A stretch of 64,000 nucleotides of DNA from Agrobacterium arsenijevicii (GTDB lineage: Bacteria > Pseudomonadota > Alphaproteobacteria > Rhizobiales > Rhizobiaceae): positions 496,001 to 560,000 of the forward strand of contig JWIT01000003.1 of the NCBI GenBank assembly GCA_000949895.1, given 5' to 3'. Shown piece after piece: positions 1-8,450 of the stretch (its first letter is position 1; every line of letters starts with the position of its first letter). The notes below the pieces were generated by a model. The model was not told the DNA's origin. It did not search any database and saw only the letters and a program-made list of their open reading frames with translations. The translations under genes and the position numbers were made by a program.

Positions 1-661
1 TCATCGTCCAGGCAATCACTACCGTGCCCAAGACATTGGTGATAGCAAATCCCATCGCGATAGCGATGCCGCCGATCACACCCTCATCGCTGCCTTTAGC
101 CAAATACAGACCATTCACCACGGTCTCGAAAATCAAGAGCGCAACGATAACAAGCCATTTCACGATTGTCGCGAACTGCGATTTGGTCTGCGCAACCCGG
201 CGAAGCCCATTCCGGTCCTTGAAGTGCACCAACTCCTCGTCAGCTTCACGAAGCTTTTTGCGAAATCCGAAAAGTACGTCGGTTCCGCCAGCGACGTCAG
301 CTTTGAAATCTGTCAACGAGGAAACATTTGCCTGGCGGATGCGCCCGAAATGCCCATCGAAATCGAGATTTCGCATGCGTGAGCTGTAGGTATGAAGTTG
401 GTCTTCAAGTATCTGATAGGATGCGTCACGCTCCGCCTCCACGCGCGCAACGATGCTCTGTTCAGCTTCGTCGCGAGATTTAGCAGATGGCACAGGCTTG
501 TTTTCCACGCCATTCTCAGTGCCTTTTCGCGAGATATCGAGTGTTTTCTCCACCTTCTCGGCGTCAAGCGGAGGAAATGGATCAGTCGTGATGCGAAAGT
601 CGTGATTTGAATCACGTACACTTTCCATCAGGCGATTTAGTGCTTCGAAGCGTTTTGCCAT
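1..661 (-). CDS. Hypothetical membrane-anchored coiled-coil protein, C-terminus beyond window edge
   Basis: The frame starts with ATG at 661 (protein begins MAKRFEALNRL) and stays open through position 1, so about 220 residues are seen and the end is missing. Residues 1-65 are polar and probably disordered. Residues 65-150 are rich in Glu, Arg and Gln, as in a coiled coil. Two hydrophobic stretches follow near residues 165-185 and 197-220, with a short loop, suggesting a membrane hairpin. I recognise no family. It lies 51 bases downstream of the secreted nuclease gene on the same strand, so the two are probably co-transcribed. No strong Shine-Dalgarno is seen. The two-strand G+C looks lower than in the core genes further right. 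That the frame is coding is inferred from its length, composition and membrane pattern. Confidence 0.6.
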   Translation of the reverse strand, partial: MAKRFEALNRLMESVRDSNHDFRITTDPFPPLDAEKVEKTLDISRKGTENGVENKPVPSAKSRDEAEQSIVARVEAERDASYQILEDQLHTYSSRMRNLDFDGHFGRIRQANVSSLTDFKADVAGGTDVLFGFRKKLREADEELVHFKDRNGLRRVAQTKSQFATIVKWLVIVALLIFETVVNGLYLAKGSDEGVIGGIAIAMGFAITNVLGTVVIAWTM

Positions 662-712
662 TTATTTCACGATTGTAGGTGTTGAAATGTCGGAGTGGAG
701 GGTCTTGTAGCG

Positions 713-1378
713 TTACTGACTTCCCCACAAGGGAGCACGCCATCCAGCAGCGATAGCTTCTGCTTCTGAGCAGAACCACTTTTCGCCTTTGGAGGTGTCA
801 ATTCTGGTTTTGTTGTAATCTTTGGACCACGGGACGTGATAAATGCGCTCATTTTTCCGGTTGATGTTACCTTTTATCGGGCAACTTCCATTGTCTCCGC
901 TGGTTACGGAGACATTCCATTTTTGAGCACGGAAATCCCACGCGGTTTCTGTTTCGAACTGCCAAATGCCAATCGCAGCTTCGCGCGCAGCATCTTCGTG
1001 TTCAACATAGTCCAGGGAGTATTTGCGAAATGCCCAAGCAAGACCGACACTAACCATATGCGCGTTGATTTCTTGATCGCCAGCCCAGCAGACAGCAAGC
1101 ATGCGACCGTAGATATCTTTTCCTCGACCTTCACATTTCACTCTTTGTCCAGCGACAAGGCGTTGTAGTTCTTCCGTCGATTTTTGACCGCAAGCCCACT
1201 TCTTACCCTTTGGCAAATCACATGACTGGCTCGCTTCAGGCGCATCGATCCCGTGCAACCTGTAGGTAATCCCATCGATCTTTAGAGTGTCACCATCGAC
1301 AACGCGCGTATTAACATCCGCATGCGTCGCACTGGCGAACGCCAACGCTAATACCATGTATAAAATTCGCAAAACCAA
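713..1378 (-). CDS. Secreted thermonuclease (SNase fold) with C-terminal sunset-like domain
   Basis: A 221-residue protein with an N-terminal signal peptide (hydrophobic residues 3-18, cleavage near THA-D). Residues 22-140 match the staphylococcal nuclease family: the VVDGDTL motif, the RLHGIDAPE motif carrying a catalytic Arg, and GRMLA with the second Arg. Members hydrolyse DNA and RNA with Ca2+. Residues 167-216 (CPIKGNI, then YHVP, then GEKWFC, then EAIAAGWR) resemble the small 'sunset' domain that often follows secreted nucleases; that match is from pattern memory. The gene precedes the membrane coiled-coil gene by 51 bases. The product is likely periplasmic or extracellular and may degrade incoming or environmental nucleic acid; this role is inferred. 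Confidence 0.85.
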   Translation of the reverse strand: MVLRILYMVLALAFASATHADVNTRVVDGDTLKIDGITYRLHGIDAPEASQSCDLPKGKKWACGQKSTEELQRLVAGQRVKCEGRGKDIYGRMLAVCWAGDQEINAHMVSVGLAWAFRKYSLDYVEHEDAAREAAIGIWQFETETAWDFRAQKWNVSVTSGDNGSCPIKGNINRKNERIYHVPWSKDYNKTRIDTSKGEKWFCSEAEAIAAGWRAPLWGSQ

Positions 1379-1540
1379 CCCCTTAGCCCTGTATCGGACG
1401 CTAATTCAACCAGAGAGGGATAGCAACAACAGCATGACTTAATACTTGTGAAAATGGTGAAGAACTGAATTGACCGCGTTCTCTATTGTCTTCGGAAACC
1501 CACGCGCGACTCCGCAACGAGCAGACTGAAACCACGGTGA

Positions 1541-1569
1541 TTGCAATATACGCAATGCTGCGTATATTG
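1541..1569 (+). promoter_or_regulatory. Sigma70-like promoter embedded in a perfect 26-bp palindrome (candidate autoregulatory operator)
   Basis: A perfect inverted repeat is read directly: CAATATACGCA at 1544-1554, four-base spacer, TGCGTATATTG at 1559-1569. The sequence TTGCAA at 1541-1546 and TATATT at 1563-1568 are 16 bases apart and fit -35 and -10 elements, so the palindrome covers the promoter. The next gene encodes a protein with two HTH segments, which suggests autorepression (inference). Confidence 0.65.
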
Positions 1570-1604
1570 AACGCGATCATGCGCTTTTGTTTGGGTGTAT
1601 TCAG

Positions 1605-3548
1605 ATGAGTTCAGGAAAAATTTACGCCGCAGCGCGTGTTGCAGCTCGCCTCAATAAGGCTGAAATGGCGAGACTGTGTGCGCTGCCCGTTAGCATAATC
1701 CGTGCATTGGAAGCAGGAAAAGATCAAGACAGTAAGATCGCGGTGCAGCGAACGCTCGCAACGCGATCTGTGACTGTCTATGAAGACGACCAACTTGTTA
1801 CTTTTCCCAAACAGTCTGAAAATGACTTCGGGTACGTTATCTCTGTCGCACGTGCGGGTGCTGGGATCAGTCAGGCTGATTTGGCGACCTTCTCTGGTGT
1901 TTCCTTGCGGTCAATCAATGGCACCGAAGGTGGATCAGTTTTATCAACAACAGCGGTTCAGGATGCAATTGTCTCCTGCCTAGCGCGACGCGGCGTTGAG
2001 ATAATCCTAGAGCGCAATGATCGTTGGGGAGTTCACATTGTCAACGCGCAGGATGTCCAACCTGGTGAGCGACGGTTTCCGAACGGCGAGAGCCCCTTTG
2101 AAATTGTGATGGGCAAAATGAAGCAACAGGCTTCGAATCCGCACATTCCCGAAATGCTTAGGCTGCGTATCGAGTTGACCGGGACCCGGCCCTTGATCTG
2201 GCGTGAGATACTAATCCCGGAGAATGCAACGTTTGCGGACCTTCATTGCACCATCCAAACAATATTCGGATGGCGATGGGCTCATCTCCATGAGTTCCAT
2301 TGTGGTCTTACCATAGGGAACATCAAAGAGCTTAGTGGGGGGTCGATTTCCGACTCTCAAGCGATTGATGAACGATTAATCGCCCTCAATCAGGTCCACG
2401 ATCTCTTTCCAAAGTTTCAATATCTCTACGACTTCGGAGATAACTGGAAACACATGATAAAGGTCGCCGACAAAATTCCACGTCTTGACCGACCTGTACG
2501 GCCGGTTCTCGTAGATGGCTCCGGTGGCTTCATCGTGGAGAATAGTGGAGGCTCCAAGCATTGGAACGATCTTGCTACTGCACTACGCAAAGGGAAAGCC
2601 GATGCTGAGACACTCGATTGGCTGCAACAGTGCGGATATGGCCGCAACTTCGATCCTGATGCCCTCGACATTGATGGGATAAACGAGGCCCTGCTCTCCA
2701 CCGATTTTGATATTCCAGCAACATGGCATGATGAGTGGGACCGTCGCCAGAACGTCAAGATCACGGCGCAGCATCTGCGGGAAGAATATCCAAGACCCAC
2801 GATTCAATCCCGCTATCCAAGTAACGGTGTCACGGTGATATCAGTCGAGGACTTCACTGAAGAGGACTTTAACCGGGACTGGATCAGTGATGTAACTGAC
2901 GGAATGGCGTTCACTCAATCGACCAAGATGGGGAAGACAGTCCCGCTCCGATCTCTCCTTGCTGATATCAGCCCTTTTCTTGATCTCAGCGGCGACGTGG
3001 TTTCGTTCAGATCGTTCCCGAAAGCGCTACGGTGGCAGGATGACAAACGTGCAGGCGTCTTCCATCCTGATCTGGCAATAACCAAAGGCAGGGGAAAAGA
3101 GGTTCTCGTTCATTTCGCATTGAATGAGGAAGAAGTAGATTTCGTGAAGCGGATTTCGAAGCTCGCTGGCGTCAAGATTCATCTCTTCGGTGGCGGTATC
3201 GTGGATGAGCCCGTTGTTCGCAACTGTAATGATCTGCGCTCCATTGCACGGGGTGTCCGAGACCATGCCGACGACGTCCGCGCCGCCTTGGCAGACCAAA
3301 ACCTCTCAAAAGGCGTTGCTATGACAAAAGCTGTGCAACTGCTCATCAGCAAGGGCATCACAGAATTATCTGGCTTCACTGGCGGAAGTCCGGAGCGCCG
3401 AGCCAGAGCCCGCATCGCAAGTGCGGTCACCCAAAAGGCAATCGGAATCAATATGACAGTACCATTCGATATCACCAGAATTGGTGAACCAAGCTTGACT
3501 ACAGAGACATGCCAATTCTGGAGTATCGCAGAATTATATCGAGTCTGA
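1605..3548 (+). CDS. Double-HTH regulator-like protein with pRiA4b ORF-3-like domain
   Basis: About 647 residues from ATG 1605; a TTG six codons upstream (1587) is also possible, and neither has a clear Shine-Dalgarno. Residues about 12-38 (LNKAEMARLCALP onward) and about 80-125 (ISQADLATFSGVSLRSI) look like two XRE-type helix-turn-helix units in tandem. Residues about 180-345 match the plasmid pRiA4b ORF-3 family: LRLRIELTGTRPLIWREI, then FADLHCTIQTIFGW and YDFGDNWKHMI. The C-terminal 300 residues I do not recognise. The pRiA4b family is common on plasmids and transposons, but its biochemical role is not established. The metallophosphoesterase start lies 18 bases after the stop, so the two form an operon behind the palindromic promoter at 1541-1569. 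Confidence 0.75.
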   Translation: MSSGKIYAAARVAARLNKAEMARLCALPVSIIRALEAGKDQDSKIAVQRTLATRSVTVYEDDQLVTFPKQSENDFGYVISVARAGAGISQADLATFSGVSLRSINGTEGGSVLSTTAVQDAIVSCLARRGVEIILERNDRWGVHIVNAQDVQPGERRFPNGESPFEIVMGKMKQQASNPHIPEMLRLRIELTGTRPLIWREILIPENATFADLHCTIQTIFGWRWAHLHEFHCGLTIGNIKELSGGSISDSQAIDERLIALNQVHDLFPKFQYLYDFGDNWKHMIKVADKIPRLDRPVRPVLVDGSGGFIVENSGGSKHWNDLATALRKGKADAETLDWLQQCGYGRNFDPDALDIDGINEALLSTDFDIPATWHDEWDRRQNVKITAQHLREEYPRPTIQSRYPSNGVTVISVEDFTEEDFNRDWISDVTDGMAFTQSTKMGKTVPLRSLLADISPFLDLSGDVVSFRSFPKALRWQDDKRAGVFHPDLAITKGRGKEVLVHFALNEEEVDFVKRISKLAGVKIHLFGGGIVDEPVVRNCNDLRSIARGVRDHADDVRAALADQNLSKGVAMTKAVQLLISKGITELSGFTGGSPERRARARIASAVTQKAIGINMTVPFDITRIGEPSLTTETCQFWSIAELYRV

Positions 3549-3566
3549 AGGTGTTTGTTACGGTCT

Positions 3567-4598
3567 ATGGTGAGGTTTCTGCTCGTTTCCGACATTCATG
3601 ACAACCTTGCAGCCGTCCAGAAAATGCGGTCGCAGGAAGCAAACGGGTTTGATGCCCTCATCATCGTCGGTGACATCGGCTCCAATAGGACCCGGGAGAT
3701 TTTCGATGTCTTCGCCACCTTCGGATGCCCGGTGTTGTATGTCTATGGGAATTGGGACTACAAACTCGATTACTTTGCTTCGTTTGGTAGTGGTTGTCAT
3801 CACTTGCACCTGGCACCTTTCAAGGTAGGGCCAATTACATTCGCTGGTTTTAGCGGATGCCCGACACACTGGGGACGGAACCCAGAGTGGCAATTGCTGC
3901 AGAAAGATGTAGACGACGCCCATTACACCATTATTAACGACATGAATGCGGCCCGGACAACGGCAAAACAGGCTCAATCCGACATCGAATCGAAGTATGC
4001 CGCTTCGCTGCAAGAACTGCTTGCAACCTCACGACGGAAGCCATCTCGAAGAAAGCTCAATGCTTTAGATGCCGAGCGTCGTAGAAAGTTTGAAGCAATT
4101 TCGAATGCAGTCGCTGAAATAGAAAGTTCCGAGGCACATCGCCTATACCGCCGTGATCGATCAATTGCCTACGAAGAGGTCCTTCTCAGGAATCGTCGGG
4201 CACTCCGCAATGTCATTAGTGGCCTGAGCACACCAAAAAATCGGATAATTGTCGTTACTCATGAACGACTTTCCAAAACAAATGTCGATTTCGAAGGTCT
4301 CCCGATTTTCCTGTTTGGCCATCGACACGGCTTCACTGAAACCAATTTCCGAAGCGCGCAGTACGTCAACGTTTCTGTGCTCGATAGACGAACTCTAATC
4401 CGGCCAAAAACATTTGTTCGAGGTAATCATTTCCAACAGTTCAGGAATCTGAACACCGGAAACTACGCCATTATGGAGTGGTCTGAGGACACTTCTTTCA
4501 GCGTAAAATGTGTTGATCTGGAAATAAACGGGGATTGGCAAGAATGCTGGGAACTGGAAACGGGTTTTCAAATACCCGACGCACCGTTCCTATTCTAA
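3567..4598 (+). CDS. Metallophosphoesterase with a helical insertion
   Basis: 343 residues from ATG 3567; GTG 3570 and TTG 3555 are alternatives. The calcineurin-like fold is shown by SDIHDN (residues 8-13), VGDIGSN (34-40), YGNWD (60-64), a late THE motif and GHRHG, which together supply the usual two-metal ligands. Such enzymes hydrolyse phosphomono- or diesters. Residues about 115-220 interrupt the fold with a Lys/Arg/Glu/Ala-rich, coiled-coil-like stretch not usual in small family members. The GNWD motif has Trp-Asp after the Asn where many relatives have His. The gene follows the double-HTH gene by 18 bases. The substrate is unknown; partnership with the regulator is inferred from the operon. 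Confidence 0.8.
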   Translation: MVRFLLVSDIHDNLAAVQKMRSQEANGFDALIIVGDIGSNRTREIFDVFATFGCPVLYVYGNWDYKLDYFASFGSGCHHLHLAPFKVGPITFAGFSGCPTHWGRNPEWQLLQKDVDDAHYTIINDMNAARTTAKQAQSDIESKYAASLQELLATSRRKPSRRKLNALDAERRRKFEAISNAVAEIESSEAHRLYRRDRSIAYEEVLLRNRRALRNVISGLSTPKNRIIVVTHERLSKTNVDFEGLPIFLFGHRHGFTETNFRSAQYVNVSVLDRRTLIRPKTFVRGNHFQQFRNLNTGNYAIMEWSEDTSFSVKCVDLEINGDWQECWELETGFQIPDAPFLF

Positions 4599-5157
4599 AC
4601 ACCACCCTAAACTGAGCTTTTTGCTTGCATTGATCTTCGTCAGACTGGACGGAAATCATCCAGGATCAATACAATGCGATATCAGTGGGACAATAACTAT
4701 TGTTTATCCATTCTTGTGGCGCTGCGACGGCGGTGCTGAATGCTATTGAAGAGAATCTGAGCAAGAGCTTGCCAGTCCTCCGCTGGTTTAGCGGCAACAG
4801 GAAGGAATTGGATCGAGCAATCGAACTGGGTTGCTGATTCAGCGGCGGACCCGCCATGTTACGGAGCCGCAAGGGACGCGAATCGTCTCTTAACCGAGAC
4901 CAACGGGCCATTTGCCACCTACGGCGGCACCCCGCTGATCCTTGGGATGCTGACAGGGTGTTATCGGTCTTAGCAGAGCTTGGGAACTACTCCGCGAGCG
5001 AGGCAGATCGCGACCTTCACGCGACCCTGCGAAACCTGGTCAGTACACTCGACCATGTATACGCCGCATGAGGGTGGCCCGTGTACGATTCGTACGGCAT
5101 TAACATTGGGACGATATATTTTTGTGCCCAACCTCACCTCACCCTTCTGAGTTTTGA
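4599..5157. other. Intergenic region without a convincing gene
   Basis: About 560 bases between the metallophosphoesterase gene and the convergent exported-protein gene. Short open frames occur (for example 4856-5071 on the plus strand), but none has a good Shine-Dalgarno or recognisable protein. The frames are broken, as in decayed coding DNA. I see no clear terminator. Confidence 0.5.
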
Positions 5158-6048
5158 TTATTGCCCGAAAAGCCGATCAAAGAAATTTTTGCCTTCAGAA
5201 ACTTTAATCTCTCCAGCCATACGACCCGCTTCCTCTTCATCCTCGGTTAAGAGGACTACAAACTCTCCACCATATTCAGCCCCCTCAGGTGAGTAGAATT
5301 TCACTACTAGGGCCGAGGCACCGTTGGGATGCACAATAATGTCTAGAGGATTTGCTCCACTAGGCCCAGCAGCACCGTCAAATGGAACAAATCGATATAG
5401 CCTGTAATCAATAATCCGACTCTTCCAAGCTTCGCGCTGAGCTAAACGGGGAAGAGGGGTAGTCAGTCTTCTGCGTTCAGTCCACGTGTCTTCGACCCCT
5501 TCATCTGGGACGCCGTGCCACTTACCAATGAGATTGTCGAGCGCAGCAAGATCACCTTTTTTATGGCCGGTCTCAAAGTGTTTCTGTGCCTCTCGCGCGG
5601 AGGCGCTGTCCTCGTCCACATAGTCTAGATACCTTGGAAGTTGACTACCATCTCGCGAGAAAATGCCCTCCCTACGAGCGACAATCTTATCCTTTCCATC
5701 TTCTTCATATAGCCCCACGATTTTTGCTGCTAAGTAGGTTGCTTGGGGAGGCTGGACTGACGATTCAGATTTGTGGTTGAGCACAAATCGTATGCAACGC
5801 GTTTTTGGCGAAAATCCCCAGAGTATTTTATTTGGCCCGACCATCCGCACGTAGGTGCCGGGTTGAAAACCCTCTTTTTTGTTACAGCCTGTTTTATTTA
5901 CGATGCCTACCTCGCCTGGGGCCGAGGCGAAAAAGTAATTTCTCTTAACCCGCTCCAATCTATCCACATGCTCAGCGGAATAACCGTGCGTGGCAGGCCA
6001 AATGCAAGCGAACGCTAAGACGACCACTCTGGGAACGTTGAACATCAC
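5158..6048 (-). CDS. Exported protein of unknown function
   Basis: 296 residues beginning MMFNVPRVVVLAFACIW, a signal peptide with likely cleavage near YSA-E (residue 25). The mature part has no motif I can name. It is mixed alpha/beta with several charged patches and ends in an acidic helix (LTEDEEEAGRMAGEI). The start overlaps the stop of the upstream membrane gene by four bases (ATGA type), so the pair is translationally coupled. A periplasmic or surface location is inferred from the signal peptide. It could be the soluble partner of the small membrane protein encoded just before it. No function should be assumed. Confidence 0.65.
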   Translation of the reverse strand: MMFNVPRVVVLAFACIWPATHGYSAEHVDRLERVKRNYFFASAPGEVGIVNKTGCNKKEGFQPGTYVRMVGPNKILWGFSPKTRCIRFVLNHKSESSVQPPQATYLAAKIVGLYEEDGKDKIVARREGIFSRDGSQLPRYLDYVDEDSASAREAQKHFETGHKKGDLAALDNLIGKWHGVPDEGVEDTWTERRRLTTPLPRLAQREAWKSRIIDYRLYRFVPFDGAAGPSGANPLDIIVHPNGASALVVKFYSPEGAEYGGEFVVLLTEDEEEAGRMAGEIKVSEGKNFFDRLFGQ

Positions 6049-6416
6049 TCCCCACCATCCTTTTCAGCTCTCACGGGTAGAACTGGTATCGCAGTTGTAG
6101 CAAGTATTAAAGAAACGCCCAAAGTTATTGGATCGATAAACTCCTCTATCCGCGTCGAAGATATGTTCGCGGCCCAAAGGAAAAATAGGCACACCGTAAT
6201 TACTATCTGAGTTATGCTAGTAACTGCTTGAGTTCTCCAAAGATATAACGCGCACAAGACAGCAAGAACGACGACCGAAAACCACATTGTCGATGACATC
6301 CCAACCGGAGTCGGCACGAGTGAATTAATTGACAAATAGGCTGCAGAAACCTCGGCAGGGATATATTTTAGAAGGCGATCAGAATAAGAATCGGTGCTTT
6401 TAACTTCTCGCGACAA
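6045..6416 (-). CDS. Small multi-pass membrane protein of unknown function
   Basis: 123 residues with three likely membrane segments, around 43-61, 67-84 and 93-112, after a polar N-terminus (MSREVKSTDSYSDRLLKY). The segment KYIPAEVSAAYLSIN recalls an N-terminal motif in small hypothetical membrane proteins of many bacteria, but no function is known to me. Its last codons overlap the start of the exported-protein gene (6048), so the two form a coupled pair on the minus strand. The ATG at 6416 has AG-rich DNA just upstream on its strand (AAGGGGAATTAAAG). Confidence 0.6.
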   Translation of the reverse strand: MSREVKSTDSYSDRLLKYIPAEVSAAYLSINSLVPTPVGMSSTMWFSVVVLAVLCALYLWRTQAVTSITQIVITVCLFFLWAANISSTRIEEFIDPITLGVSLILATTAIPVLPVRAEKDGGE

Positions 6417-6610
6417 CTTTAATTCCCCTTATTACATGGTTTTGCCACAATTGCATGAATTTAAAAGTGTGTTAAGGGGTGCCCCCCCTGCGTTGTCAAG
6501 ATCACATATCCCGAAAGCCAATGAGCACGATGGTGTCGCTCTTCGCTTCGATGATCTTCAACAAGTTCTTCCAGCGCTCTAACAATTCGCTGAATGCATC
6601 TCGTGCCATC

Positions 6611-8440
6611 TCACAAAATTCGGATGAAATCTTTACTCGGAAAGCTTCGATTGCCTTCCCGTGCATTGTCTCCGTCCGTGCCACCATCTCCCCCGGTGTT
6701 GCCTTCGAGTGTGTCGAATGTTCCCGACATGACTGAAGATACGATCCCTACATGGGTCCAGTCAGTTTTCGATGCCCGCACCACGAAAAGGTAACCAGGG
6801 CTCAGTTTTGACTGGCGCAACAAAGGTGTAGAGACCTCACCCTCGCTGATGAATCGCTTGGCCTTCTTCGCATCTGCCACCAGATCATCCACTCCCACCT
6901 GTCGTTCAAACGGAATGGTAACCTTCAGGTCGCGAGTTGCCTGTTCGATCATGAAGCTGACGAAGCCCGCGCACCATTTCTGAGCCATACCTTCCTCGCT
7001 GCGCATGTACGCCCGAACCCATGGACCGCAGTTGTTACCACCAACTTCCGTTGGCTTTTGCGCGATGTGTTGCAGGGCAACTTTCACGATGGCGGCCTCA
7101 AGTGACGGCGTCACCGGGATTGGGGCGAGTGCCTTGCGCAACGGGGCCGTCAACAACACCCAAAGTTCTTCATCAAGGGCGTCGACGGCTTCTCTACTGT
7201 GGGCGCTGGCGAACCTACCAAGCTGCTTTGCAGTCGAGGCTCCGAAATCGCTGTCAATCGAAGTAACGAAGCCTTGGAGATACAACCATTCCTGGATGCG
7301 TTTGACCGCCATCTTGTTCTTCGAACCGACGCTGATCGGACCTGGATATTGGAGTTCTTCCGTGAGATGTCGGAATGGCTCGCCCGACAAATCCAGTTCC
7401 AAGGATGCAACATGCTGTGCCGCTGCAGCAGGATTGGAGACCAAGTTTTGAGCGGCAGCTACCTTATTCTTCGCGTCCCCACCCTGATTGGCGACAAGAG
7501 AAACCGCCTTTATCTCGATCAAGGCTCGAAGAAGAACCGCTGCACCAATCTGTTTCGAAACTCTGTCAGCTTCAAAATGGTGATCCGACGTGTACAGGCC
7601 TTTAATGTAGTGTTGCGTACCACTCCACAGATACGGTGTGGGAATGTGCCGTCTTTTATACTCGTTACTGATCCCGTTATACCGGTGCCAATGGTAAAGG
7701 ACGCTTGTGAGTGACCAATCGGTTATCTTGTCGAGCCTCTCGAAGACAATGGAATCTTTGGCACTGTAGACCCAATCAATCGGCAGTCCCTGAATGACGG
7801 CCGGGTGACCGGCCGGGTGGTTTACAGTTCTTCCGGTGAGGGGATCGCCGTTGTGAAGGTGAGTTCCGAAATCCAGCCCGCCTTCCATCATGTGAACAAC
7901 GCCGATAAACCACCAAGGTATCGTCGTATCAGCGACTGCTGCGGCGTATTTTGCCTGACCGTTGACAATCTCTTTCGCAACGTTCTGGGCTATTGATTTC
8001 CAGTCATCTCGTATTTGCATGCTGTTCCAGAGGGACTGGTAGTTTTCGGCCCAAGCGGGAGAAACCACTGGAATTTTGTCGGCCGAAACCGGCGCGGGCT
8101 CGACCGCCGGGGCGTCCGGACCTGCATCATCAAAGTCGTTGTCCGAAAGGTCTGCGTCGCGGAATTGCTTCTCGTGCGGCGCAAAGCCGCCGAATGGCCA
8201 GTTTTTGATCTTCTGCGCAATGGTAGCCAACCCGTCGGAAAGGACAGTCATCCGTGCGGCAAACTCCTTGTAGGCAAGCTGGATGGCAATGAGCCGCAGA
8301 ATATGGATGTCATCAAGCAGCTTGGACAGCTTTCCAACCGCCTCCTGATCCCCCTTAGCCTTTGCGTTATCCCTCGTATCCCAGGTTTCGGCGAACAAAT
8401 CGTCGATCTGGTTCATCCGGTCCAGTATATCTTCAGCCAT
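6611..8440 (-). CDS. Two-domain peptidoglycan hydrolase (lysozyme-like, PG-binding, CHAP-like)
   Basis: 609 residues with no signal peptide. Residues 1-85 are helical; 95-125 are Pro/Asp-rich linker. Residues about 145-330 contain VVHMMEGGLDFGTHLHNGDP followed by NHPAGHP, a pattern known from lysozyme-like proteins; the Glu of MMEGG is the likely acid. Residues about 375-435 resemble a peptidoglycan-binding repeat. Residues about 450-609 are CHAP/NlpC-like, with GNNCGP, then WCAGFVSF (nucleophile Cys490), WTHVGIV (His563) and EGNTGG (Asn581). The lipoprotein gene starts upstream and ends 10 bases before this start. Lack of a secretion signal suggests export by a dedicated system or phage-like lysis; that is inference. 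The ATG at 8440 follows GGGAGCAAAA. Confidence 0.75.
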   Translation of the reverse strand: MAEDILDRMNQIDDLFAETWDTRDNAKAKGDQEAVGKLSKLLDDIHILRLIAIQLAYKEFAARMTVLSDGLATIAQKIKNWPFGGFAPHEKQFRDADLSDNDFDDAGPDAPAVEPAPVSADKIPVVSPAWAENYQSLWNSMQIRDDWKSIAQNVAKEIVNGQAKYAAAVADTTIPWWFIGVVHMMEGGLDFGTHLHNGDPLTGRTVNHPAGHPAVIQGLPIDWVYSAKDSIVFERLDKITDWSLTSVLYHWHRYNGISNEYKRRHIPTPYLWSGTQHYIKGLYTSDHHFEADRVSKQIGAAVLLRALIEIKAVSLVANQGGDAKNKVAAAQNLVSNPAAAAQHVASLELDLSGEPFRHLTEELQYPGPISVGSKNKMAVKRIQEWLYLQGFVTSIDSDFGASTAKQLGRFASAHSREAVDALDEELWVLLTAPLRKALAPIPVTPSLEAAIVKVALQHIAQKPTEVGGNNCGPWVRAYMRSEEGMAQKWCAGFVSFMIEQATRDLKVTIPFERQVGVDDLVADAKKAKRFISEGEVSTPLLRQSKLSPGYLFVVRASKTDWTHVGIVSSVMSGTFDTLEGNTGGDGGTDGDNAREGNRSFPSKDFIRIL

Positions 8441-8450
8441 TTTTGCTCCC

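Noticed and set aside
4856..5071. 71-codon plus-strand frame after the metallophosphoesterase
   Set aside because: No ribosome-binding site, no recognisable protein features, and the surrounding frames are broken.
6160..6180. GGCCCAAA resembling part of the transposon-end repeat
   Set aside because: It lies inside a coding frame, lacks the rest of the pattern and has no TGT terminus nearby.
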